DNA of 64,000 bases, from the NCBI RefSeq assembly GCF_945859685.1, contig NC_079148.1, positions 43,349,946 through 43,413,945 of the forward strand. Direction: 5' to 3'. Shown piece by piece: positions 1-11,900 of the stretch (within the stretch, counting starts at the first letter, position 1; the number at the start of each line of letters is the position of its first letter). The notes under the pieces are model-generated. The model saw only the letters and a list, made by a program, of their open reading frames with translations, did no database searches and was not told where the DNA came from. The position numbers and the translations under genes were made by a program. Origin of the DNA: Eupeodes corollae. Lineage: Eukaryota > Arthropoda > Insecta > Diptera > Syrphidae.

Positions 1-890
1 GATTAGTAATTACTTTTCGGATCATTCAATACAAGTAGTATTGGATGGATTCAAGTCTGAAAACCTCAAAATAAATGTTGGTGTGCCCCAGGGCTCTGTC
101 CTATTTCCAGCACTCTTTCTCATTTGTACTAATGATCTCCTGTCTGCCACTTCTAATCCAATACATTGTTTTGTTGATGATAGAATTCTTAGATTTTCAT
201 ATTCGTTTTTAGACTCACATCCCTATTCCTCGGATGTGGAACTGCAACAGCAAAATATGATAAGCTCATTAAAGTTCGACCTGAACAGCATTGTTCATTG
301 AGGAATAAAAACCTGCGTGGAATTAAATGCTTCGAAAACCCAATTCTTTCTTGTATCGTTAAAGCGAGATATACCCCCTTTGACATTATCCATGGATGGC
401 ACTTGAATCAATGAGATTGAACATCTCGATGTTGCCAAAAACTCCGCAAGGTGGTTGGGTTCCCTTAGGCGAAAGAAATATTTAACCCCTTCTGGCTGTT
501 ATCTACAAGACGTATATACGTTCAAAGCTTGAGTATAACTCCCATATGGGGGTTGGTGCTCCTGCAACTTATTCATTTACTTCGCTTGAACATCTTCGTA
601 AAGTCTCGTGTCTGTGAAATAAGCAGCTGCATTCGTTCTCTTAAACAGTTCCACCGTAATACTCACGGATATCGGAATGCTCATCAGTAAACCCTCGAGT
701 CCAGCTTCGGCCGTACTGTCAAGCGCAGATATTCGTTCTTTAGCCGTACTACGCGAATGTGGAATGTCATACCACACTCTGTTTTTCAAAGTCATTGCAA
801 TATTCATTGATTCAAAACCAATGTGCACCGACATCTCATTCCAACCCTCTCTCCTCTTTCTAGTGCTCACACTGTGTCGCGGCATAATAA
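1..890 (+). mobile_element. Degraded non-LTR retrotransposon fragment (Jockey/CR1-like RT), family A
   Basis: The + strand encodes a reverse transcriptase palm remnant: GVPQGSVLFPALFLI (RT block 4), then FVDD at the catalytic YADD position, both within 41-301. Frameshifted pieces of the RT thumb and C-terminal region continue to about 890, for example YLQDVYTFKA near 500-530. Stops and frameshifts throughout show it is dead. The window edge cuts the 5' side. The same family recurs at about 9,050-9,870 and 56,850-57,080, with matching blocks such as the CATCAGT(A/T)(A/T)ACCC stretch and the following GTACTGTCAAG. The clade is inferred from motif style only. Confidence 0.7.
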
Positions 891-2675
891 TATTACTTAA
901 TAAGTTTATTTTAAAAACAAATAGAATACCATTAAATTAATCAAAAAACCTTGATTTATCAATTTTTTGTTCAAAAATCGTTAGAGCTTTTTTTAAATCA
1001 ATTTGTATATATATCAAAGTTTTCAATTTAAGTTTGAAAACATTGTTGGTTTGAAGTTTTTGTACCTTATTATTATAGGTTTTATTTTTAATTTTCGTTA
1101 AAAGAGTAAAAATAAAAGTAAAATTTGACAATTTTAATCATAAAATGTTATTAAAATAGTATAAGAGTTCGTGCAAAAAATGTTTGAAATCGGTTCATTC
1201 GTTATTAAGTAAATAAAAAATCAATCGCTTCTATAGGAGTCCAACTAGTCAAAAAAATGTTAAAGAAAATTCAATAAAAATTTATCGGTTTGGTTTTGAG
1301 AAAATCAAGATTTTTGAATAACACATTTTTTTTTGGAAATGGTCTCATTATTAGTTAACATGTAGTTCCTGTGTATCACAAGTAAAAATATTGACTGGAT
1401 TTTTCTAAAAAGAATTAAATATTGAAAACAATATTTTCCTTGATATAAAATAAGTTTAAAGCCAATTTCTCTTATTGTTGCTGATATATTCGATTCAAGA
1501 ATCAATATTTACTAATTTTTAAAGTTCGTTGGTTAGATTTCGGTTTTGTTTATTTGTAAAAAAACTGTTGTTTAGATTTTTCTAAAAATTGTATGACCTA
1601 GAGATTAATATCTAGGGACTACGCATTTAAAAATTGAAAATGTTCCTTATTTGGTACTAAAATATTATTTCATTTTTGTAAATTTGTTACCTTTATCGTA
1701 CAAATTTTTAACAATTCTTATTTTTTTGTGAAAAAACAAAACACAAAACTACAAAATTAGTATATGCCATTATTCGTTCTCAAAAACCAAACCAAATATT
1801 TGTTTCATATAAAATTCAATTGTGTGAAATGTTTTAATTTGTTTCAAATATTTTTAGAAAGAAAAAATAGTATTTTTTCCAATATTATCATGTTTTCAAG
1901 ACTTAAGGAAGATAAATGAGATTGTTACTTTGTATGACGACATCATCTTAGGTGCGCAAATAATGTAATATTTTTTTTTCAAATACAAACATCTATCATA
2001 ACATCATGTACGTTACAGAGACAATAAAAACACAAAAACAAATCATAAAATACAAATAAATATTTTGTATCTAATACATTATTTAACATTTTAATATTTT
2101 AAAATGTATAGAAAGAATGTCATTACACTTTAACGTCATTTAATGACCAATAAAAAGTAAATAACATGATTGACTTGTTTTTACATAATCTAAGTACTAT
2201 TCAAAATAAATTATCAAATTTTTTCATACAAACAAAAAAATGTGTGTTGAAAATCTTTTAAAGACAATTTAAAAAGTTATAGAGTGTCATATAAATTTTA
2301 CGACTCAAAAATTACTTTTCAGTTTTGCAACTTATTCTATCATATTTGCTTCCACATTCAATCTTATACGTTCGTCTTTATTCTAGACGAACAGGGTGTG
2401 ACAAAATAAATATTGTATTAAATGTTAGGTTTTAAAACATATCTTTCCTTCTCTCTCTGTATGATTCTTATCCTTAAAACAAAACATCGTGACCTTTCTA
2501 TAAATTTGGGTGAATTATTAAGTAAAATATATTCATTTTATAAACCATCATACAAGTTAAAAATCCGTTAAGACAATTTGACAGAGTTTCACAGACATTT
2601 TATAGAGTTTCAAATATTATCTAAACAAATATTTGAAAAACATACCCAGAATAGAAGAACAAACAAATTAATAAT
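891..2675. other. AT-rich non-coding stretch
   Basis: No gene or exon is recognisable. The segment is very AT-rich with many homopolymer runs. Its only structured part is the decayed foldback-type repeat at about 1,140-1,720, listed separately. The short open frames here show no family resemblance or codon bias. Confidence 0.5.
1140..1720. repeat. Decayed copy of the ~174-bp foldback-internal repeat
   Basis: The segment around 1,410-1,600 carries the ordered landmarks of the 174-bp unit found inside the foldback elements: GAAAACAATATTTT, then ATAAAATAAGTTTAAAGCC, a GAT(A)TATTCGATTC block, and a GTAAAAAAACTGTTG block. It is strongly diverged, and no terminal AACTTCC palindrome could be found. 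It is probably an old foldback copy or an independent array of the same repeat. Confidence 0.4.
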
Positions 2676-4430
2676 TTAAAATACATGATTGTTTCTAGAC
2701 CATGCTATGTCAATATGACTAATAACTTCGTTGAACTTTCTTAATGACCTTGAAACTTGAAAGAGAAGGTACTGGTATCTTTCTCTCAATGGTCTTATCG
2801 GGACATTAATACAAATTAACGATAAAAGGTTAGGAAGCTTTATATGGTAACATAAAATATCTTTCAAAAATACTATATCATGAAAAGTTCTTCGAGGTTT
2901 GAGAGATTTCAGACCCAGAAGTATATGTCAAGCTTGAGAATCTGGAGAAAAAGTCCAATTTTACAAAACTTTACTAAACTTTCTCAATTCTATCCATAAA
3001 CGTTTGTTGGAAAGGATTCAATATGATTTCAGCATACTCAAGTGATGATCTACTAATGTGTTATATAAAAATGAAAGTGTATAAGGATTCAAAAAGTCAA
3101 TTGAGTTTCTTTTAATGAAACCAATCATAGAGTTGGCTTTAGCAACAATAGCATCCATGTGCGGAACAAATGTAAACTTGGAATCAAAATAGACACCGAA
3201 ATCCTTTACTATAGCAGTTCTCTGAAGAGGGGTACTATCAAGAGAATATGCAAATTCATAAGTTATGAGTTGCCTAGAGACAGAGATAGCGAAGCATTTC
3301 TTAACATTAGGTTTAAGATAGATAACCAAACACCAGTTTGGTAAATGATCAAGGTCTATTTGGAGATTGAAGCATTCATAAATGGAATTGCCTTTTAAAA
3401 ATAATTAATTAGGTACTTACAAATAAAATCGATAACAATTCTAAATAAAAGTGGCCCAAAGTGACTACCTTGGGGAACTCTTGAGATACATTTAATAGAT
3501 TTCGAGGTTTAATTGTCAAGTCTTACTTTTTGTACTCTATCAGTTAAAGAAAGATGAAGGAGATTAAAGTGAATCCCAAACTTATGAAGTTTACGAAGGA
3601 GTATGTTGTGGCATACAGAATCAAATGCCTTTTTGACTTTGTATACAATTGATAGCGAAAGAAGAAAATCATGCGAGATTAGTGACAGTTGATCTACCCT
3701 TAACAAACCCATGCTGGGCGTTACTTACATGTTCTTTTACAAAAACAAATTCTGTTTGATCTTTACTAAACCTTCAAGCAATTCAGGGATTGTCGATAGC
3801 TTAATTTTTTACATTGTTTTTCAAACCAGGCTTATAAATTTAGATCAGAATAGAAGATTTCCATTCTTCCGAAAATATTCCGGACGATAAAGATGAGTTG
3901 AATACTATTTGCAATCGAAAGCACACAGAATTAAAACATTTTTTTAAAAACAGGAGCAGGGTTAGGATCCTGAGGACCATTTAAACATAAGATAATTCTA
4001 AGTGTATTGAGCCAACATCAACTTAAAGGGTTTATCTGAAAGAAAACCCGAGTTTCCTTATGAAGTTGAGTAAACTGATACAAAAAATTGAGCAAAAAGA
4101 TTTAGAGTTTTATTAATGTCAGTAAAATGATGCCCTCGAAAATTCATCCTAGTTGGAATGTCTCTTCATTTCCTTTAAGAATTAATAAAACTCCAGAATC
4201 GTTTGGGATTACTTTTCAAATAAAGTTAAATATTCGAAATAATAATTCCTGTGCAAGAATTTGTTGAGAACCATGAATTGTTTACGAAGTTTAAGAAATT
4301 TATGTTTGTTATCCAATGATTTATTTTTTAAATGAATCAGCTTTTTGTTATACCAGTGAGGATTTGAGATACTCTTTTTGTCCTATAAGGTACTAATAAA
4401 TTTGGCCTTCTCGTAGTAAAACAAAAATAT
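2676..4430 (-). mobile_element. 5'-truncated Jockey-type LINE, RT to C-terminus, multiply frameshifted
   Basis: Read on the minus strand from about 4,430 down, successive frames give NPHWYNKKLIHLKNK (linker before RT), LNGPQDPNPAP near 3,960, KAFDSVCHNILLRKLHKFG (RT block with catalytic Asp, 3,509-3,712), and then VKDFGVYFDSKFTF plus the thumb at 3,018-3,329. The typical C-terminal signature follows: LKSLKPRRTF near 2,900, then NVPIRPLRERYQYLL at 2,676-2,867. The order is exactly that of Jockey-clade ORF2. Frame changes and stops make it a pseudogene. Only one copy of this family lies in the window. Confidence 0.8.
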
Positions 4431-5820
4431 GGAAAATTTGGCTATTTATTATCAAGAAAGTTGTATTACATAAAATTAATTTAAAATATAAATAATATAA
4501 AAATATTTAAGCAAGCAATATTAACCATCAAATTTAAAGGGTTTTTCTATGAACTGAAACTCAACAAAACCAAAACAAAAGTTAGAAAAATGTGAATACA
4601 CCTTTCTTATTGCACTATAATTTATTTTCGGTTGTCATGGAAGTGCTTCATCAAAAATTGTACAAAATATTTTGATATAAAGTCATAAAGGCTTTCTACT
4701 CTGAAACTAAATTGTTCTTTGAAAAACTACGATGTAGTTATTCAATACATGTTTAAGATATTTTCAATATTGCATTTCCGAGTCAGTCATTTTTTTCTTG
4801 TAATAACCTCCCAACTTAAAGCCTTCAGCTTCATTTTAATATTTCAAAACTAATATTGAAAAATATCGCGAATGCAGGAAGCACTTTAACTTTTTTAAAT
4901 AATTTTTAGAATAAACCTACTCTTGGCTCATCATAATGGGACGAGTGCATGTAACTCAATTACATTCACAAAAGTGCACTGTTTGTGGTGGTTGTCCTTC
5001 CTGACAACCTATATTATATTTTCCCTTTTTTGTACAGAGCAAAAATGTGTATGTAAGTGTGTATTAAATATGTGCGTATATAGGCAAGTAAATTTCAGCA
5101 GAAATTAAGTTACATTTAACAAGAATCAATGCTATTTTTTTAGTTTTTCTTAACTTTTAACGTGAGTGGGATGTGCAATGTGCATACGAATGAAATGTAA
5201 TGTTTACGTATTTTTTCGGTAAAATACGTGTTTATTTAAATTTGTTTTATTAGTTTCGACACCCTTTTTATTGAATTAAAAAACTTTCTACACGTTCTGT
5301 CATGCCAACAATTTCTCTATACATGCTTTGACGAATCCTTCAAGTGCAATTCTTGAGTGCGGAGTCGATGTTGGAGAATATGCAAAAAAAATAAAACAAA
5401 AAATAAACAAATGCTCACTTATTCTATTGGCTATGGAATATGGATTTTTATTTGAATATGCTTAAAACGTAAATAAATTTAAAAAAAAACCCTTAATTAT
5501 GAAATCAAATGCTCTAGTTGGTCTAATCTTTCCAGTGTCTTAAAAAAATGTGTAAACCATTCAATTTGATATTTTATTTTTGGAAACAAGATAAACTGAA
5601 CTCTGAACAAACTATTTAGTCAATACAAATTTAGGAAAAAATCTCACAGACCATTTCGAAATACAAAATAGTTCTAAAGAACTGTGAAAGCAACAAACAA
5701 AAATTTTATGTGCAAAGAATCTTTATCACCTCGCAACCACGACCAAAGTTTTATACAATTGTTCCTTAATTTAGTTCTTTTCATCCAAAATAACGTATTT
5801 TCTTTTTTTCTATATTACAG
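4431..5820 (+). other. Non-coding sequence upstream of the first recognised gce exon
   Basis: No exon with recognisable PAS-family coding sequence was found. The stretch ends in a good 3' splice site, a pyrimidine tract followed by TATATTACAG at 5,811-5,820, so at least its right part is intron of the bHLH-PAS gene. The upstream exon, and therefore the start codon, lies further 5', outside the window, or in an exon too short or unconserved to recognise. Confidence 0.55.
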
Positions 5821-5984
5821 TGGTCGAGAAGCGAGAAATCGAGCAGAAAAAAATCGTCGTGACAAATTAAATGGATCAATTCAAGAACTCTCAGCAATGG
5901 TACCACATGTTGCTGAATCACCACGTCGAGTTGATAAAACCGCAATTTTAAGATTTTCAGCACATGGTCTCAGAGTTCATTATG
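5821..5984 (+). CDS. gce: gce exon a: bHLH DNA-binding/dimerisation domain
   Basis: Acceptor AG is at 5819-5820 and donor GTATGT at 5985. The exon begins with the last base of a codon and ends with the first base of the next (G of the Val before FGQ). It carries the whole basic region (GREARNRAEKNRRDK), helix 1, loop (ESPRRVDKTA) and helix 2. The 64-bp intron that follows is the minimal size common in flies. Confidence 0.93.
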
Positions 5985-8900
5985 GTATGTTGTTTTTTCT
6001 TTAAATTTACTTTTAAAAAATTTCTAATAAATAAATTACCTACCTTAGTTTTTGGACAGTCAATCAAAGAACCACCTGAAAGAAAGCCGCAATTAACAGA
6101 AGCACTTATGAAACTGCTCGATAGTTTTCACATAACCATAACGTGCCACGGACAAATTGTGCTAATATCGGCAACTGTCGAACAACATCTGGGCCATTGT
6201 CAGGTAAGAATAAGGTCTTTAAGTTCAAGAAATGTATTAAGAATTCAAAAAATAAGTATATTATTAAATTTCCAACATTTACTAAAACTAAATTATTTCT
6301 TATATTAAGTCAAATTCATGTTTGGCATTCTTTAAAGTATGCATTTAAATATTTATTCCATTTAAAGTATCTCCTAAAAACCTACATTGTACCTTCATCA
6401 ATTAATTGAATTATTTGTTAACTTGAACCAAAAACCAATTATAATTTTCTATAATAAGTTTTTCAAGTACGAAGTTAAAACTAAACCACTTTTGTATTTA
6501 ATGCAACATTTTATCCCTTCGATGGTTTACCTTGTATTAAAGTTATAGCCCTTTTCTGGACACGTTCGTTGGTGGCACAGCTACCTACAATAAGTCCTTA
6601 ATAATAATATGAAACATTGATATGATGCATTCATAAGTACTATTGATAAGTATTTATTTAAATGTAATTGTTACTAATTTGAAGGGCAATTAAATTCGTA
6701 CATACTACTCCTCATATTTATTTTAAGATTTCATTGTATAGACTTCAAAATATGCTGCAAGTGTGGTAAAAGAGAAAAGCTTCCTTTTACTTTTTCTTAA
6801 AATGAAATTGAGTATCTCCTTTGAGCACGTGCCCCAAATTGCTCAAATTATGAAATTCATTGATATTTTTGTTAAAGTTTAAGAAGAAACATAAATCTTT
6901 CAACAAAAATTGGTATCGGTATTCAAATCACAAGCTCTAAATTTTACGAGAGATGTTTATGAATAACAGCGTGGTCTTATTATAGAAACTATTCCTAAAT
7001 TTATATAATAACTATTAAATCACCAAATAGAAAAATGTTATGCATCCATGAGCAGGAATTTCGAAGAAGTATAAATGTACTATACATATGTTTACAAATC
7101 TAATTTTTGGAATTCGGTTTATCTCCTGTTTTGTCTTTAATTAATTTTTTTTTTAGAATTTTGTACTATTTTAACTTCTTTGTTCGTATATTATTCATTT
7201 AATTTTAATTTCTTAAGCTTAGCAAAATAAATATAAGAGACAATTTCGAAACATCATACAAAAATTTCCAATTGATGTTTGGTAGGTAAAATAACACAAA
7301 CAAAATTTAATATTTTTGAACCCACTCTGATTATTATTTGTAGACATTTTAAAATACGAACAATTCTTTGTAATCTCTCATTAAAAAATTAAAAAAAAAC
7401 ACAATTACAATTTTGAAGTCAACCCATATGAAAGATAAACTTCTAGTGCAAGTTTAAGGGCAAACATTCCATCTAAAAGTTTGAAATATATTCTAATTTT
7501 TTGTATTGATCTTAAGCCTAGATTTTTGTCATTTCAAACATTGTACCCAAATGTTGCTAAAGAAACATTATAATATTGAATAATTTTTCACCTTACAATT
7601 TTTTCTAGAGATTTATTAGGCACCAATATCAATACTGGATACAAAAAGGCCAAATGTTTAATTTTTTAAGTCGTTTTTATTTGAAAATTTTGGTATTTAG
7701 GTTGAAACTAAAAAACTTTTTTATTCCTCTTCTGTCGATTTAGTAGATGGCGTAAGTGGATGCCAAAAATAATATTTTTTGATTAGTGCAGAATAAAAGT
7801 TTCGGTCCAAAATATTTGATAGTTGTAGTCACATCTCTTTTGTTCCCACTTAATATATGTCTTATCTCAAAAAAACACAAATGAAAATGTCAATTATAAG
7901 GAAATCTGGTAGCTTAGAGGCTTATGAGATAGGGACCTTAACGATAACCTGTTTGACTCTAACCCTAGAATGTCAAAATGTTAATTCTTCTAAGAAACTT
8001 TTAACTATTAATTACCGTAAAGTCTTTTTTTTGGCCCAAAACCATACACCAAAATACTTAAAGCCCAAAATTGGTCACAAAGCCCAAAAAGTTAAAAAAC
8101 AGTCGCCAAAAAACCCAAAGCGAATGACATAGTGACCAAATAAATTTTAAGTAAAAGATCGTTGGTAGTAATTTTGACCAAACAAATTTTGAATTAAGGT
8201 TTTATGACATAGGGGTTGGGCTTTGTGACATTTCTTTTTATCATTAAGCTGATTATGATTTCTATCATTTGTTATTTCTTATAACCCAACGACAAACAAT
8301 TGAATTAAAATGACATAAAGCCCAAAAAGTAAAACGTCCTAAAAAATCACAAACGTTGCAAAGCCCAAATAAAACATTATATTACCGAAACCAACTTTCA
8401 ATGTCGTAAAGCCAAAATTTAAAAATGTTTAAACGACCAAAAGATATTGTAATGTTTTTATTTAGCAATTATTCTGAGTGGTTGGGCTCTTAGTAGTAAA
8501 GTATGTGTAAGGAGGCATGCTGCCTACCTTTGATACCCCTGCTTGATCTTACAATTGCACTTGGGGTAGTTGCGAAATTGGATGTAAGTAAAATTTCTTT
8601 ACATTTTAAAAATATAGACTTAAAGAAACTTTGCAAATAGACAACCTCGCATCTATCCCAAATAATTATTTAATTAAAGTAGAAAAATTAAAGTCTAAAT
8701 GGACTTTTTCAATTTTCACTCGTTTCTAAGTTCTTGATTTTTTTTTACATGGTTCAAGTTTCTAAGATAAATATTTTACTGAATTTACCAGACAAATTGG
8801 CCTTGTTTTACTTAAATTTACAGAAACACTTTTTTCAATTCAAACCTTAGCTTCCTGAATTATGTGAATTTAAAGAATTGAATTCAACACCCTTTTGTTA

Positions 8901-11900
8901 ATAAAAAACTATTTCTTAAGAGCAGCACATAAAAATAAATAGTAAAAAACTTTAATGATTCAATTTTGCAACAATTAATTTCAACAAGTGATTCCAGGTT
9001 TTGATCAAAGTGTGTCCCAGGAATTTCAAGAGGGCTAAAAGTATTAATTTACACAATTTACCATCACAGTACCCTTAGCATTCTCATACTCGTTTCAAGA
9101 TTCACATCTTTGTCCTTCGGATGTAGAACTTAAACGGCAGCGTGATAAGCTCATTAAATTCTGGTCTTGACAGTATTGTCCAATAGGGAGTCAGAAACCG
9201 TGTAGAATTTAGTTATACGAAAACTCAATGCTCTCTTCTTTCGTTAAAGCAAACCCGCCCATACCACTATCTATGAGTGACACTTGCATCCAAGAAACTA
9301 ATCGACTGTCAGTAGTCGGTATGTGTATCATAGATCACCTATTATTGAATAATCATAATTATATTTGATATTGCCAAAAATGTTGCCAGGTGCTTAGGAT
9401 GTCTCCGACGGTGCAAGAAATGTTTCACCCCTTCTGATCTGGGTGTAATTTACAAAGCGTTCATTCGCCCAAAGCTTGAATATAATTCGCATATCCGGGC
9501 AGGTGCCCCTAAAACAAGTTTATATCTCTTGAATAGAATACAAAAAACTGGCTTTAAAATGCCTTTCGTTGTTTTATCGATATTTTTACAAACAATGTTC
9601 TGTCGAATTAGCCAGTTGCATTCCATCCCTTAAATGATTCAGCCGTAATACTCACACTTCCAGAAATGCTCATCAGTTTACCCTTGAGCTCAATTTTGGG
9701 CGTACTGTCAAGTATAGAGATTCTTTCTTAAATCGCACATCGAGAATGTGGGATGCTTTAGCGAACTCTGCTTGTCCCTCCCATTTTGATGTTCAGAATT
9801 TTAAGACCATTGTGCACCAGTATGTTCTTTTACATCTTTCCCTATTTTCCTAATGCTCGCACTGTGTTTAAATATAAACGTATAAAAGGTACTAATAACC
9901 CATTGAGTGCCTGTAAATTATAAAAGAAAAAAATTTTGAGTTATAAAATAATCAGTGTAATAAATCTCCACTTTTTGGCTATAAACGCTTTTCAATTTCT
10001 CTGAACTTAGGTTTGAATTCTAAAAGTATCAAAAAACGAAATGATTGAAAATATCTCTAAAAACCTTTCTTATATTTTGAAACTTAAAAATTTCCAGAGG
10101 ACATGATAAAGACATGTTTGTACCATTATTAATGCTAAATGAAATATCTTTTAAAATACATTTTTAAAAATGGGCGTGTCAGTCTACAAAAATATAAGGT
10201 TTTAACTTATATCGTACAGATAAATGTATATTTAAAGAAAGCTTGGAAATAAGTGCAGATTAACTTACAAAACCTGACTCCCTTCAGTTAAAATTACTTA
10301 AATGTGCGTGGGTGCAGTTATTTGACTGTCTAAAAATATCGTTGTCGAGATTTTAAAGATACCTATTAACTTTTTCAAAATATGTGCTAATTGAAAAGGA
10401 AAAATTACACTTAACATTCACTAGATTGTGTGCTAACCACTACGACCATCACCGCACACTCATTAAAATGAAAAACGTCCTTCATCTGATTGGTTAAATA
10501 ATTTGGTTCAATTCAACATTTCCATTTCCATCCTACTAACTATACCATACCTACGTTATTTAATTATAAACCTACTTAAAGTTAAGTAAATTAAAAAAAA
10601 ATCTGAAAATCCAATCATCACTCCATATATTTTCTGCTTATGTCTGTCCAATAACAAAAATATTTTCATATAAATTTGCATCACCATCGCAGCCAACCAC
10701 CCCCAACCCCATTATCCATCCCTCAGATGTAATCACATTCCATATTCAGTTGATTTTACACCGACAACAACTTTGTTACTTTTACAAAACAAAATCTCAC
10801 AAAAATTGAGTTACTGCAATACTTCGTGGAATTATTTTCCATTCGATCATAAATTTTATCCAATTATTACCCAATTGTATTTGTCTACATAGTCAATGGG
10901 ATATTACAATGTAAGCAGAAGTACTCGTAGTGTTTTTCCTCGCTCTCTCTGGCAATATAATATTTTATATATGAGCATGTCCACTTGTTGTTTTTAGTGA
11001 GTTGAGGAGCAACGTGAGGACGTTGGTGTAGGGTGGTGTGGTGCGGTGTAGTGCAACGAATATTAAATCCAATTTAATTACATTCATCTGGTTTTAAGTT
11101 TTATCCAAACATTACATGCATAATATATCCTTCCATCGCATTTCCGTCACCCCCTTTCCTACCCTTGACGCCAGACACAATAATTCAATTGGCATACGCA
11201 TCAAATGGCTTAACACTTACAAAAATGTATGAATACAAATGTGTATTGAGAGCTATTAGGGTGGTCTTTTTTAATTCATATTTAAGGAATTAAATATTTA
11301 AAAAAAATCCCTTAGGACTATTTTGTAATCAAGAATATGTATTTATTATATTACGTAGGAAAAATTCCTGATTAATTGAATTACTTATAAATATTCAAAT
11401 ATTCCTTCCTTAGGACAAATATGTTGTAAATTAAAGAATCGGCAACTTTCTAAAAATTTAAAGTAGAACAATATGTGCCGTATTCATTTCGTAATTTTAA
11501 TTTTATCGAAATGAGCGGAAGTCTATTGAAACGTTATTTGCTTGAAAACTATTTACCACAAACATTTAAAATATTTTCTTTTGGACCTTGTGGCAGCTTT
11601 TCTAACTTCCTATTGGTAGTTATTATAATAGGTTCGATTTGTCAAACTGAAAATTTTCACATTTCTCAACGTTTCAAGGTCCCCAGAGTCGAAATAAAAG
11701 GTTTTAAGAAAGATGTCGGTGAGTGCGTGTGTACGTTCGTACGTATCTATGTTCGCGACGTTTTTTCGTCTTCCATGGCTCAACAACCAGAAAAGATATC
11801 GACTTCAAATAAATTTTGTTATTCAGATAATAATGCGGAAAGAGCTCTCATGAAAATTGCGTGGATGGTTTTTTACCATACTAGTTAAAAAAAGATGAAC

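Noticed and set aside
7857..8132. 91-codon open frame
   Set aside because: It overlaps the GCCCAAA repeat; lysine-rich low-complexity translation with no resemblance to a family.
11475..11888. 137-codon open frame as a protein gene
   Set aside because: It spans the foldback terminus, and its translation comes from the CGTACGTA-rich tip shared with copies 2 and 3; frames in those copies are unrelated in reading.
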